From: Muribaculaceae bacterium Isolate-036 (Harlan)
GTDB taxonomy: Bacteria > Bacteroidota > Bacteroidia > Bacteroidales > Muribaculaceae
Direction: 5' to 3'
Length of the DNA stretch: 64,000 nt
NCBI GenBank assembly: GCA_003833075.1
Contig: RIAY01000007.1
Span: 82,922-146,921, forward strand
In this document: one piece after another, positions 19,287-28,575 of the stretch
Position numbering within the stretch: the first letter of the stretch is position 1
How the letters are laid out: each line of letters starts with the position of its first letter
The notes under the pieces: model-generated
The model's input: only the letters and a program-made list of their open reading frames with translations
Told to the model about the DNA's origin: nothing
Database searches by the model: none
Made by a program: the position numbers and the translations under genes

Positions 19287-20309
19287 ATGACAGACAACAG
19301 ATACAGCACATCGGAGACCGATGTGACATTCATGAGACGAGCATTGGAACTGGCTACAAGAGGAGCCGGTTTCGTATCGCCCAATCCAATGGTCGGCGCA
19401 GTCATAACCGCACCCGACAACCGGATAATCGGCGAAGGATGGCACAGGGTCTACGGCGGACCTCATGCCGAAGTCAACGCCATCGCATCGGTAAAAGCGG
19501 AAGACGAGCATCTTCTCCCTCTTTCAACAATATACGTTTCTCTCGAGCCATGCTCGCATTACGGCAAAACCCCGCCGTGCAGCAAACTCATTATCGAGAA
19601 AAAAATCCGGCGCGTGGTTGTCGGCATGGGAGATCCTTTCAAAGAAGTCTGCGGAAGAGGCATAAAAATGCTGAGAGAAGCAGGCATTGAAGTAGTTGAG
19701 AACGTGCTTGAAAAGGAATGTCTCGCCCTGAACAGGAGATTTGTCACAGCCCACACCTTGCGCCGCCCGTTCATACAGCTCAAATGGGCTCAGAGTGCAG
19801 ACAAATTCATCGGAGCCTTCTCTCCCTCGGGGTATCCATGTCCGGTTTCATTGTCCAATCCCCTGTCTCTTGTCGAAATGCATCGCGAACGCTCGCTGGC
19901 AGACGCCATACTCATCGGAACAGACACCGTCATTTCCGACAATCCCACACTGACAACACGGCTGTGGCCCGGCAATTCACCCCGCCCTGTGCTTTTCGCA
20001 TCAGACAGAATACCCGCACACTCCGCCGTTATGGCAAGAAACCCGATAATTCTCGATCCGTCAAAGTCTCTTGAAGAAAACCTGTCGGATCTCTACAGCA
20101 TTCACAAAATCACATCTCTTATGGTAGAGGGTGGAGCAAAGACACTGAAAGCGTTCATCAATGCCTCGCTGTTCGATGAAATCCGTGTCGAAACCGCACC
20201 TATCGTCATAAGCCACGGCATCCCCGCCCCGACAATACCGACAGGGCTCGCCACACTCATCAGAGACAGGGAAATTCGCGGCAATAACATCAGATGTTAC
20301 AAACCTTAA
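19287..20309 (+). CDS. ribD: Bifunctional riboflavin biosynthesis deaminase/reductase
   Basis: 340 aa. The N-terminal cytidine-deaminase-like domain has the zinc site His60-Ala-Glu62 and Cys89/Cys98 (PCSHYGKTPPC), and FVSPNPMVGAV in the substrate loop. The C-terminal reductase domain (about residues 150-340) includes LKWAQSADKFIGA and the VEGGAKTL glycine loop. It converts the 2,5-diaminopyrimidine intermediate to the ribitylamino-uracil phosphate with NADPH. No other rib genes are present nearby. Confidence 0.93.
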   Translation: MTDNRYSTSETDVTFMRRALELATRGAGFVSPNPMVGAVITAPDNRIIGEGWHRVYGGPHAEVNAIASVKAEDEHLLPLSTIYVSLEPCSHYGKTPPCSKLIIEKKIRRVVVGMGDPFKEVCGRGIKMLREAGIEVVENVLEKECLALNRRFVTAHTLRRPFIQLKWAQSADKFIGAFSPSGYPCPVSLSNPLSLVEMHRERSLADAILIGTDTVISDNPTLTTRLWPGNSPRPVLFASDRIPAHSAVMARNPIILDPSKSLEENLSDLYSIHKITSLMVEGGAKTLKAFINASLFDEIRVETAPIVISHGIPAPTIPTGLATLIRDREIRGNNIRCYKP

Positions 20310-20359
20310 AATCATTTAAAATTCCCTTAAAATGATTTAATTTGTAAATTCACAGCCCA

Positions 20360-20395
20360 TTTTGCGGTATAATTCCCCAAGAAATGCTAAATTTG
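20360..20395 (+). promoter_or_regulatory. Promoter of the DUF6242 cluster
   Basis: TTTTG at 20360-20364 and TAAATTTG at 20388-20395 with a 23-bp spacer, a little longer than the usual 19-21 bp. It follows an AT-rich dyad just after the ribD stop (20309-20338) that may act as a weak terminator. Confidence 0.5.
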
Positions 20396-20470
20396 CAAGT
20401 TGAAACACCACGCATTTAGGGTTCAAGCCCTTTGAGCTTGGTAAACAACATACATGCAAATAACATCAAC

Positions 20471-21970
20471 GTGAAGCTACTCAACACATTCCGCCGTTTT
20501 TCCGGCTGTCTTCTGGCAGGCGCGGCTACAGTCGCAGTCGTATCCTGTAACGAAAAAACCGAAGATGTGGAGATATACCTGACTCCATCAAACGTTGCCG
20601 TCACTGCCTTCTCACTCAACGAAGACGATGATGTCATGGCAAACCTTGACTCGGTATTTTTCTCCATAGACCTTGCCAACGGAGTAATATTCAACGCAGA
20701 CTCACTCCCCGTAGGCACAAAGATTGACAAACTCGTCACAACAATCAAATATTCGAGCTACGTCACAAAAGCCACCATAAACATGGAAAACGGCGAGACC
20801 CGCACAGGAGAAGTGGATTACCTAAACTCCCCTACGGACTCCATAGACTTTACGGGTAATGTTACCCTTACACTGTCAACCGATAACGATCAGCTTTCGC
20901 GCACATACCGCATCAAGGTGAATGTGCACAAAGAGAAAACAGACTCTCTTATCTGGGGAGACAAAGCGATTTCCAAACTTCCGTCAAGGCTTCCCGATCC
21001 ACGTAACCAGAAGAGCATTGACTTCAACAACAGGGCTGTTTCTCTCATAGAAGAAAACGACGGCACCTATACATTCGCCACATCCGACAATCTTTTCGAG
21101 TCGACATGGCAGAAAAACGCCGCTACATTCCCGTTCACACCAAATGTCCGCTCTCTATGCGCGACAACATCCAGACTCTTGCTGCTTGCGACAGATGGCA
21201 AGATGTATGAATCCGCCGACGGATCTTCATGGACAGCAACCGGCGAGACATGGACCGCGATGCTTGGCTCATATCTTGACACAGCGATAGGCATAAGAAA
21301 CGGAGCCAACGGAGCGGAATACGCCCAATATCCACAGAAAAACCTGAACGTCTGCGCGATAGATCCGGAGTTCCCGGTATCGGGTTATTCAAACTTTGTG
21401 ATTCTTGAGAATCAGTGGACATCCTCGCCCGTAGGATTTTTCGCAGGAGGAACCTGTGCCGACGGCTCTCTGTCGGATGCTACCTGGGCTTTTGACGGAT
21501 ATAACTGGATAAAACTTGCAGAAGGAGGAATACCAGCAGTCAAAGGAGCGTCAATAATCCCATATTACGGTTTCCGCTTCACCTCTTCGACATGGACAAA
21601 GACCGAATATCCGGTATGGATGATTGTCGGCGGAACCAAAACCGACGGCACACTCAACAGAACTGTATACATATCATACGACAACGGTGTGAACTGGGGA
21701 CAGGGAAGCGAACTTCTCCAATTGCCCAAAGAGATACCGACAATGACAGAATGCGACAATGTCGTGATGAATGTACGCAAAAAAGCCCTCCTTTCAGACG
21801 CATGGAAGAAAGCCGCGCGCCGCAGCCACAATGTGGAAGTCGACGGCGACAACATATATTGGGATTGCCCGTATATCTATCTCATAGGTGGATTCGGTTC
21901 CGACGGCAAGCTTTACGACACAGTCTGGCGCGGCGTGATCGCACGTCTCTCCTTCACTCCAATAATCTGA
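20471..21970 (+). CDS. DUF6242 family lipoprotein with beta-propeller-like C-terminus
   Basis: 499 aa from GTG at 20471, which gives a clean lipoprotein signal ending VVSC (lipobox); a TTG further upstream would add 13 residues without a signal function. The N-terminal part has the NLDSVFFSIDLANGVIFNADSLP segment typical of DUF6242; the remainder has kelch-like repeats with GGTKTDGTLNRTVYIS and GGFGSDGKLYDTVWRG motifs. It is the first gene of the conserved DUF6242-DUF6089-uppS-bamA block. Its function is unknown; a surface or periplasmic envelope role is likely. Confidence 0.78.
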   Translation: MKLLNTFRRFSGCLLAGAATVAVVSCNEKTEDVEIYLTPSNVAVTAFSLNEDDDVMANLDSVFFSIDLANGVIFNADSLPVGTKIDKLVTTIKYSSYVTKATINMENGETRTGEVDYLNSPTDSIDFTGNVTLTLSTDNDQLSRTYRIKVNVHKEKTDSLIWGDKAISKLPSRLPDPRNQKSIDFNNRAVSLIEENDGTYTFATSDNLFESTWQKNAATFPFTPNVRSLCATTSRLLLLATDGKMYESADGSSWTATGETWTAMLGSYLDTAIGIRNGANGAEYAQYPQKNLNVCAIDPEFPVSGYSNFVILENQWTSSPVGFFAGGTCADGSLSDATWAFDGYNWIKLAEGGIPAVKGASIIPYYGFRFTSSTWTKTEYPVWMIVGGTKTDGTLNRTVYISYDNGVNWGQGSELLQLPKEIPTMTECDNVVMNVRKKALLSDAWKKAARRSHNVEVDGDNIYWDCPYIYLIGGFGSDGKLYDTVWRGVIARLSFTPII

Positions 21971-21974
21971 CAGA

Positions 21975-22664
21975 GTGAAGTCACTTACCGGGATATCAGT
22001 CGCGCTCGCTCTGCTCGCCACATTTCTTCCGACGAAGACAATGGCGCAGGAAGATTACCGTTTCGACATCGGGGCGGGACTCGGCATGACCGGATACCTC
22101 GGTGATGCCAACACGGCAAATCTATGGAGCGAACCGGGATGGGACTTTGAAGCGCTGTTCCGCTATATCGCCAATCCCCGGTGGGCGTTCAAAACCAATT
22201 TCTACGCCGGGAATCTACGCGGTGACTCCTCGAAAATGACAAATGTCTTTCCCGGAGGAGAGACATTCAGTTTCTCCACTACTTTCTACGAGTTGGGAGA
22301 AATGGTGGAATTTAACTTTTTCAATTACGGCATGGGCGAGACCTACCGCAAATTGAAACGCATATCTCCTTATATTGCTGCAGGCATCGGAATGACAATA
22401 TGGAGCATAGATGGCAAAACCGGAGCCGCATTCAATATCCCGCTCGGCGTAGGCTTGAAATACAAGCTTTCGCAACGCTGGAACATAGGCTTTGAGTTTC
22501 TGATGAAAAAGACATTCTCGGATCGCCTTGACGGCGAACAGCTCAAAGACCCCTATGGCATAAAGAGTTCGTTCATGAAGAATACCGACTGGTATTCTAC
22601 CATGAGCCTTACGATTAGTTACGAGTTTAGCAAACGTTGCGCAGTGTGCAACTATAAAGACTGA
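21975..22664 (+). CDS. DUF6089 family outer-membrane beta-barrel protein
   Basis: 229 aa starting with GTG 4 bp after the previous stop, so translationally coupled. Signal peptide ends TMAQED. The mature part begins with the DIGAGLGMTGYLGDAN strand and continues as an eight-stranded-barrel-like pattern. DUF6089 proteins sit next to uppS and bamA in many Bacteroidales, suggesting an envelope-assembly role; this is inferred from context. The short cysteine-containing C-terminal tail (RCAVCNYKD) after the last strand is slightly unusual. Confidence 0.78.
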   Translation: MKSLTGISVALALLATFLPTKTMAQEDYRFDIGAGLGMTGYLGDANTANLWSEPGWDFEALFRYIANPRWAFKTNFYAGNLRGDSSKMTNVFPGGETFSFSTTFYELGEMVEFNFFNYGMGETYRKLKRISPYIAAGIGMTIWSIDGKTGAAFNIPLGVGLKYKLSQRWNIGFEFLMKKTFSDRLDGEQLKDPYGIKSSFMKNTDWYSTMSLTISYEFSKRCAVCNYKD

Positions 22665-22693
22665 ATATCCCGTGTCAACGGGGAACCGACATT

Positions 22694-23455
22694 ATGGAGG
22701 AAATAGAGAAGAAACTGAAAATGCTTGACCCTGCGCGTCTTCCCGGACACGTGGCAATCATCATGGACGGAAACGGGCGTTGGGCGCGCCAGCGTGCAAT
22801 GGAGCGCAGCGACGGCCACGCAGAAGGCGTGAACAGTGTTAACCGCATAACCCGTTTCTCTTCAGACCTTGGCATCAAATATCTGACTCTCTATGCTTTC
22901 TCCACCGAAAACTGGAACAGACCGCAGGCTGAAGTGGACACTCTGATGCACCTCATCGGATGGACAATCCGACAGGAGACACCTGAACTGAAAGCCAACA
23001 ACGTGAAGATTCATATTCTCGGAGAAACAGACCGCCTTCCAAAGGAAGTAAGGGAAAGTCTTCTTCAGGGCGTACGCGAAACCGAGAACTGTACAGGTCT
23101 GAACCTCCTGCTATGCCTCAGCTACTCATCGCGATGGGAACTCACACAGGCGGCACGCCGTATCGCAACACAAGTAAAAAACGGAGAAATCTCCGTTGAT
23201 GACATCTGTGAGCAGACAATATGCGACACACTCTCCACTGCCTCGATACCTGACCCGGATCTTCTTATACGCACAGGTGGCGAGCAGCGTATATCCAACT
23301 TTCTGCTCTGGCAGATCGCCTACAGCGAACTATATTTCACAGATATTCTCTGGCCTGATTTCGACAACAACGCCTACCTCGATGCCCTGATCGACTATCA
23401 GGGAAGGGAAAGACGCTTCGGAAAGACATCTGACCAAGTGAAATCCTCAATATAA
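22694..23455 (+). CDS. uppS: Isoprenyl transferase (undecaprenyl diphosphate synthase)
   Basis: 253 aa cis-prenyltransferase. MDGNGRWARQR near residues 24-34 carries the catalytic Asp25; the LTLYAFSTENWNRP and DLLIRTGGEQRISNFLLWQIAYSE blocks are complete. It condenses isopentenyl diphosphates to the C55 carrier lipid needed for peptidoglycan and surface glycans. It lies directly upstream of bamA, the standard Bacteroidales arrangement. Confidence 0.95.
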   Translation: MEEIEKKLKMLDPARLPGHVAIIMDGNGRWARQRAMERSDGHAEGVNSVNRITRFSSDLGIKYLTLYAFSTENWNRPQAEVDTLMHLIGWTIRQETPELKANNVKIHILGETDRLPKEVRESLLQGVRETENCTGLNLLLCLSYSSRWELTQAARRIATQVKNGEISVDDICEQTICDTLSTASIPDPDLLIRTGGEQRISNFLLWQIAYSELYFTDILWPDFDNNAYLDALIDYQGRERRFGKTSDQVKSSI

Positions 23456-23475
23456 TTAAACTATAAAAAATTACG

Positions 23476-26157
23476 ATGATTTTTCGATTCCTTCGAACAT
23501 ATATGAAACATCTGAAAAAGACACAAGTAGTTCTTCTGTGCCTCGGCATTTCCGCCGGTGCCAGTGCCCTTGACATCAAACCGGCATCAGCCGTCGATAC
23601 TGTCTTCAATCCCGACATCGTATATTCTCCGATTCCTAAGACTTATGAAATCGCCGACATACGCGTTTCCGGCGTACCCTCGTCCGATGACTATCTTATC
23701 ATTGGTTATTCAGGTCTGTCGGTAGGCGACCGAATCGATATTCCCGGCGAAGACATCACCGGAGCCGTAAAAAGATTCTGGAGACAGGGTCTGTATTCAA
23801 AGGTGCAGATCAATGTCGACAAGATCGCAGGTGACAAGGTGTGGCTTGAAATTGCACTTGAGCAGCAGCCCCGCATGTCGAATATGACATTCACAGGGGT
23901 GAAAAGCGGTGAAAAGAAAGACATCGAACAGCGCCTCGGCATGGTGTCGGGTCAACAGCTGACACCCAATATCATCTCGCAGGCAAAGAAAATCATCGAA
24001 GACTATTATGCGAAAAAAGGTTTCAAGAACGCTGCGATAAAAATAACCCAACAGCCTGACCTTTCAAAAGAGAATCATGTGATTCTCAACGTGGATGTGA
24101 ATAAAAACAGCAAGGTTAAGGTACACAAGATTTATATCGACGGCAACGAAGTGCTCTCTGACCGCAAGCTCAAGCGGACAATGAAAAAGACAAACGAGAA
24201 CAGCGACCTGCTGAAGCTTTTCAGCCAGAAAAAGTTCGTTGACCGCGATTTTGCCGATGACCGCACAAGAATTATTGACAAATATAACGAACTCGGTTAT
24301 CGCGATGCTAAGATCACGCATGACAGCGTGGCTAAATACGATGACAAATCTGTAGACGTGTTCCTGACTGTTGACGAAGGAAAGAAATACTATATCAGCG
24401 ACATAGAATGGGTTGGCAACACAGTCTACCCCACAGAGACCCTTAACGCCTATCTGGGAATGTACCCCGGAGAGACATACAACCAGAAGATGCTCAAAAA
24501 GCGCCTCAGCGAAGATGAGGACGCAGTGTCGAGCCTTTATACAGACCATGGTTATCTCTTCTCCACCATCATACCGATCGAAGAACAGGTTCACGGTGAC
24601 AGCATCGCACTCCAGATGCGCGTCATCGAAGGTCCTCAGGCACGCATCAACAAAGTGATCATCAACGGTAACGACCAGCTTTACGAGAAAGTCATACGCC
24701 GCGAGCTGCGCGTTAGACCAGGCGACCTTTTCTCACGCGCCGAGCTCATGCGTTCAGCCCGTGAGATAGCGGCGAGCGGACATTTTGATCCCGAGACAAT
24801 GGGCATCAACCCGCAGCCCGATGAAGCCAACGGAACAGTAGACATTGTGTTCGACCTTGAATCCAAAGCCAACGACAAGGTGCAGCTTTCATTCGGCTGG
24901 GGACAGACCGGCGTGACAGGACAGGTGGCGCTTTCATTCTCCAACTTCTCGATGAAGAATCTCTTCAACCCCGGAGCATACAAAGGCATCATTCCGCGTG
25001 GCGACGGTCAGACATTCTCTATTTCCGCCCAGACCAACGCCAAATACTATCAGAGCTACAACATATCGTTCTTCGATCCCTGGCTCGGCGGAAACAGACC
25101 CAACTCACTCTCAGTCTCGCTTGACTACAGCCGCTCAACCGGTATCAACTCAAGCTTCTACAACGACAACTGGGCAAACGCTTTTCAAAATGCGATTTAT
25201 AACCAGTATACATACAACACCAACTACTCCCAGTATGCCATCCAGGACGCATACGACCCCAACAAAGTGCTCCAGCTCGCCGGCGTCAGCCTTGGCTTCG
25301 GAACACGTCTGAACTGGCCTGACGACTATTTCCAGTTCCAGGCACAGCTCGCCTACCGTTGGTATTACCTGAAGAACTGGGACTATCTCTACTACATGCG
25401 CAACGGCACATCGAACTCTCTCACTCTTGGTCTGACGTTGTCACGCACATCAATAGACAACCCGATTTATACACGCCGCGGCTCGCAGTTCTCCGTAGAC
25501 CTGACAATGACTCCTCCGGCATCACTCTTCGGCAAACGCAACTGGGCGAAATTATCTGAAGAGGCAAGTTACAGCAATCAGGACACTGAGTCTCGTGAAG
25601 CAGCACGCAGCAAGCTCTACCGCTGGATCGAATACTGGAAACTTCGCTTCAAGAGCAAGACATTCACTCCACTCACCGACCCTGACGGCAAATGGACACT
25701 CGTGCTGATGACCCGCGCTGACTTCGGTCTCCTCGGTTCATTCAACAAACACATCAAGACTCCTTTCGAAACTTTCTACTTCGGAGGCGACGGCATGACA
25801 GGCTCATATACATACGCCACAGAGACTATCTCCATGCGCGGTTACGAGAACGGACAGTTCACACCATCAGGCTACGAGGGATATGCATACGGCAAATTCA
25901 CACTTGAACTCCACTTCCCCTTCCTGCTCCAGCCGTCAACCACCATATACGCCATCGCATTCGCCGAAGCCGGCAACGCCTGGTATGATGTGAAAGACTT
26001 CTCACCGTTCAACCTCAAACGCAGTGCCGGTGTCGGAGCCCGCGTATATCTGTCGGTGCTCGGCTACCTCGGCATCGACTGGGCATACGGTTTCGACAAG
26101 GTATGGGGACAGCGTGGAGGATCACAGATCCACTTTATCCTCGGTCAGGAGTTTTAA
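23476..26157 (+). CDS. bamA: Outer membrane protein assembly factor BamA
   Basis: 893 aa (884 if the second ATG at 23503 is used; that start gives a more typical signal peptide, MKHLKKTQVVLLCLG). Five POTRA repeats span roughly residues 45-450, followed by a 16-strand Omp85 barrel with the GGDGMTGSY region and a terminal HFILGQEF strand ending in Phe. It inserts beta-barrel proteins into the outer membrane. The two ompH/skp-like chaperone genes follow at once, so the local genes cover both chaperone and insertase steps. Confidence 0.95.
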   Translation: MIFRFLRTYMKHLKKTQVVLLCLGISAGASALDIKPASAVDTVFNPDIVYSPIPKTYEIADIRVSGVPSSDDYLIIGYSGLSVGDRIDIPGEDITGAVKRFWRQGLYSKVQINVDKIAGDKVWLEIALEQQPRMSNMTFTGVKSGEKKDIEQRLGMVSGQQLTPNIISQAKKIIEDYYAKKGFKNAAIKITQQPDLSKENHVILNVDVNKNSKVKVHKIYIDGNEVLSDRKLKRTMKKTNENSDLLKLFSQKKFVDRDFADDRTRIIDKYNELGYRDAKITHDSVAKYDDKSVDVFLTVDEGKKYYISDIEWVGNTVYPTETLNAYLGMYPGETYNQKMLKKRLSEDEDAVSSLYTDHGYLFSTIIPIEEQVHGDSIALQMRVIEGPQARINKVIINGNDQLYEKVIRRELRVRPGDLFSRAELMRSAREIAASGHFDPETMGINPQPDEANGTVDIVFDLESKANDKVQLSFGWGQTGVTGQVALSFSNFSMKNLFNPGAYKGIIPRGDGQTFSISAQTNAKYYQSYNISFFDPWLGGNRPNSLSVSLDYSRSTGINSSFYNDNWANAFQNAIYNQYTYNTNYSQYAIQDAYDPNKVLQLAGVSLGFGTRLNWPDDYFQFQAQLAYRWYYLKNWDYLYYMRNGTSNSLTLGLTLSRTSIDNPIYTRRGSQFSVDLTMTPPASLFGKRNWAKLSEEASYSNQDTESREAARSKLYRWIEYWKLRFKSKTFTPLTDPDGKWTLVLMTRADFGLLGSFNKHIKTPFETFYFGGDGMTGSYTYATETISMRGYENGQFTPSGYEGYAYGKFTLELHFPFLLQPSTTIYAIAFAEAGNAWYDVKDFSPFNLKRSAGVGARVYLSVLGYLGIDWAYGFDKVWGQRGGSQIHFILGQEF

Positions 26158-26223
26158 AAAGAGTTAAAGCATTAAACTTTTGTAAATGCCTTATGTCTTA
26201 ATTGACAAAAAGATATTGACGGT

Positions 26224-26739
26224 ATGAAAAAGATAATCATCACATTGTGTCTGGCGATTGCAGGAGTTGCAGCCGCATCCGCCCAGAAGTTCGCACTCGT
26301 GGATATGGAATATATCCTGCGTAATGTTCCATCGTATGAAATGGCAAACGAGCAGTTGAACCAGGTTTCGCAACGCTGGGAAAAGGAAGTCAACGAAGTT
26401 TCAAAAGAAGCGGAGACCATGTATAAGAACTATCAGTCCGACATGGTGTTTCTCACCGATGACCAGAAAAAGAAACGTGAAGAGGCTATCGTTGCAAAAG
26501 AGAAAGAAGCGACAGACCTCAGATACAAATATTTCGGTCCGGAGGGTGAACTCTACAAAAAACGTCAGTCGCTGGTACAGCCGATTCAGGAAGATGTCTA
26601 CAACGCTGTCAAGGCGGTGGCTGAAGAAAAAGGCTACATGGCAATATTCGACCGGGCTTCCTCACAGAGCATCGTCTTCGCTTCTCCCCGTATAGATGTG
26701 AGCAACGAAGTGCTTGCAAAGCTAGGATATTCCAAATAA
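26224..26739 (+). CDS. OmpH/Skp-family periplasmic chaperone, first copy
   Basis: 171 aa with a signal peptide ending ASAQKF near residue 22. The body is a long charged coiled-coil hairpin (residues 45-125) flanked by short strands, as in Skp, which holds unfolded outer-membrane proteins. FALVDMEYILRNVPSYEMA is the family N-terminal strand-helix. It starts 66 bp after bamA; a close paralogue follows 115 bp downstream with its own promoter. Confidence 0.9.
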   Translation: MKKIIITLCLAIAGVAAASAQKFALVDMEYILRNVPSYEMANEQLNQVSQRWEKEVNEVSKEAETMYKNYQSDMVFLTDDQKKKREEAIVAKEKEATDLRYKYFGPEGELYKKRQSLVQPIQEDVYNAVKAVAEEKGYMAIFDRASSQSIVFASPRIDVSNEVLAKLGYSK

Positions 26740-26750
26740 TCACTGACCGA

Positions 26751-26782
26751 TTTTGCATATTTGGTTAAATTAACTATCTTTG
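26751..26782 (+). promoter_or_regulatory. Promoter of the second ompH gene
   Basis: TTTTG at 26751-26755, 19 bp, TATCTTTG at 26775-26782, both exact consensus. It lies in the 115-bp gap between the two Skp-like genes, so the second copy can be expressed apart from bamA. Confidence 0.8.
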
Positions 26783-26854
26783 CGTTCAAATAGCCGGAAC
26801 GGCTGTTGAACCGGTTATCCCGCGAAATAGAAATAACAAATACAAATAATAAAG

Positions 26855-27361
26855 ATGTTAAAGAAAATTTTACTCGCCGTAGCAGTGGCTATTCCGATGT
26901 TTGCCTCTGCACAGACAGTCAAGATCGGTATCGTTGATACCAACGCAGTTTTCCAGGCAATGCCCGAGACAACAGCCGCTCAGACCAAACTGACTGAAAT
27001 TCAGAAGAAATATCAGGATGAGTTCACTCGCCTTGAAGACGAATACAAACGCATGGTCGATGAGCTTCAGAAAATGAAAGAGGATGAGCTTCCCGCAATC
27101 CGTGAGCGCAAGACACGCGAGATTTCTGACTATCAGCAGAAGATTCAGAGCTTCATGCAGAGTGCCGATCAGGATATCGCCCAGCAGCAGCAACAGCTCA
27201 TGGCTCCTATCGCCACAAAAATGAAAGAAGCAATCGAATCAGTAGGACGTGAGAACTCTTACAGCCTCATTCAGGCATTCTCACCTGACCAGATTCTTTT
27301 CCACGCTTCTCCTGTTGACGACATCACTCCGCTCGTCAAAGCCAAATTAGGACTGAAATAA
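26855..27361 (+). CDS. OmpH/Skp-family periplasmic chaperone, second copy
   Basis: 168 aa; signal peptide ends ASAQTV near residue 20. The KIGIVDTNAVFQAMPET strand-helix and the coiled-coil arms (about residues 40-120) place it in the same family as the preceding gene, but the two sequences differ widely. Two tandem Skp-like genes behind bamA are common in Bacteroidales; how the clients are divided is unknown. A strong terminator follows. Confidence 0.9.
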   Translation: MLKKILLAVAVAIPMFASAQTVKIGIVDTNAVFQAMPETTAAQTKLTEIQKKYQDEFTRLEDEYKRMVDELQKMKEDELPAIRERKTREISDYQQKIQSFMQSADQDIAQQQQQLMAPIATKMKEAIESVGRENSYSLIQAFSPDQILFHASPVDDITPLVKAKLGLK

Positions 27362-27375
27362 GACACATACAAAAT

Positions 27376-27414
27376 AAAATAAAAGCGAAGTCCGACAGAC
27401 TTCGCTTTTATTTT
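27376..27414. terminator. Strong bidirectional-type terminator after the bamA-ompH cluster
   Basis: A 17-bp perfect stem (27376-27392 and 27398-27414) with a 5-nt loop and A-rich and T-rich flanks. It closes the ompH transcript 15 bp after the stop codon. The TTG at 27418 lies right behind it, which argues against that codon being the murI start. Confidence 0.9.
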
Positions 27415-27444
27415 CCCTTGTCGCAAACATTCACACCTCACGAA

Positions 27445-28275
27445 ATGTATCCAGCCAAACCAGGTCCGATAGGCGTTTTCGATTCCGGCTACGGAGGTCT
27501 GACGATCCTACGGGAAATCAGAAGGAGACTGCCGGATTATGACTATCTCTATCTCGGTGACAACGCACGCGCCCCCTATGGCACGCGCAGTTTCGACATT
27601 GTATATGAATTCACACGTCAGGCGGTCGAGGAACTGTTCAGCCGAGGATGTCATCTTGTCATACTCGCATGCAACACTGCATCGGCAAAAGCTCTCCGCA
27701 CTATCCAGCAGCATGTCCTGCCTATAACCGACCCGGACCGCCGCGTGCTCGGTGTGATCCGCCCTACTGTAGAGATACTCGGCAAAGTATCGCTAACAAG
27801 ACATATCGGACTTCTTGCGACACCCGGCACTGTAATGAGCCATTCCTACGCCATGGAAATAGAGAAAATCTATCCCGGAATGTGCATAACCGAAAAAGCT
27901 TGTCCCATGTGGGTTCCACTCGTCGAGACTGGAGAAGCCGACGGACCGGGAGCCGACTACTTTGTCAAAAAATATGTGGATGAGTGCATGACTGCCGACC
28001 CGGACATAGACACGCTGATACTCGGTTGCACGCACTATCCGCTGCTACTTGACAAAATCAGACAGTACACACCGCAGAATGTCAGAATACTTCCGCAGGG
28101 AGAACTCGTGGCGGAAAGTCTCGCCGACTACCTTCGCAGACACCCGGCAATGGAAAGGGAATGCACAAAAGAGGGCTCAGTTGAGTTTCTGACAACAGAG
28201 AGCCCCGATAAATTCGACTCACTCGCAACCCTATTCATGCAGTCGCCTGTCGCTTCATCACGTATAACATTGTGA
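27445..28275 (+). CDS. murI: Glutamate racemase
   Basis: 276 aa from ATG at 27445. Catalytic cysteines Cys76 (ACNTAS) and Cys195 (GCTHYPL) are both present, with the substrate loops IGVFDSGYGGLT and GDNARAPYGTR. It makes D-glutamate for peptidoglycan. An upstream TTG in the same frame would start in the terminator tail and add nine residues unlike the family. It follows the terminator, so it should have its own promoter, which was not recognised. Confidence 0.95.
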   Translation: MYPAKPGPIGVFDSGYGGLTILREIRRRLPDYDYLYLGDNARAPYGTRSFDIVYEFTRQAVEELFSRGCHLVILACNTASAKALRTIQQHVLPITDPDRRVLGVIRPTVEILGKVSLTRHIGLLATPGTVMSHSYAMEIEKIYPGMCITEKACPMWVPLVETGEADGPGADYFVKKYVDECMTADPDIDTLILGCTHYPLLLDKIRQYTPQNVRILPQGELVAESLADYLRRHPAMERECTKEGSVEFLTTESPDKFDSLATLFMQSPVASSRITL

Positions 28276-28296
28276 CAATACTCAATAAAAGCAGAC

Positions 28297-28566
28297 ATGA
28301 CACTCGACCAGTTAAAAAAAGAACTCCGCACCGCATCTTATGAAACAGCGGTGGAGACACTGACACAATACATAGCAGACAACCCCGACGACGATGAGGC
28401 ACTCACAGCACGCGGAATGAGACACTGGGGAGCCGGCAAACGATCACTCGCCATAAACGACTACCTCGCCGCCATCGAAATCAATCCCTCAGGCAAAGCA
28501 AAAGAGGCTCTTCGCGCGGCAACTGAAATACTCGATTACCGCAACAAAGACCTCTATAATCCGTAA
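28297..28566 (+). CDS. Small tetratricopeptide repeat protein
   Basis: 89 aa. Two helical repeats are seen, YETAVETLTQYIADNPDDDEA and GAGKRSLAINDYLAAIEINPSG, matching the TPR pattern of small and large residues. There is no signal peptide, so it is probably cytosolic and acts in protein-protein contacts. It starts 21 bp after murI and is likely co-transcribed. No specific function can be assigned. Confidence 0.7.
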   Translation: MTLDQLKKELRTASYETAVETLTQYIADNPDDDEALTARGMRHWGAGKRSLAINDYLAAIEINPSGKAKEALRAATEILDYRNKDLYNP

Positions 28567-28575
28567 AACGACTTC

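Noticed and set aside
20418..20432. GGGTTCAAGCCC looked like a tRNA T-arm
   Set aside because: The loop is too small for a T-loop and no anticodon arm or acceptor stem lies upstream.
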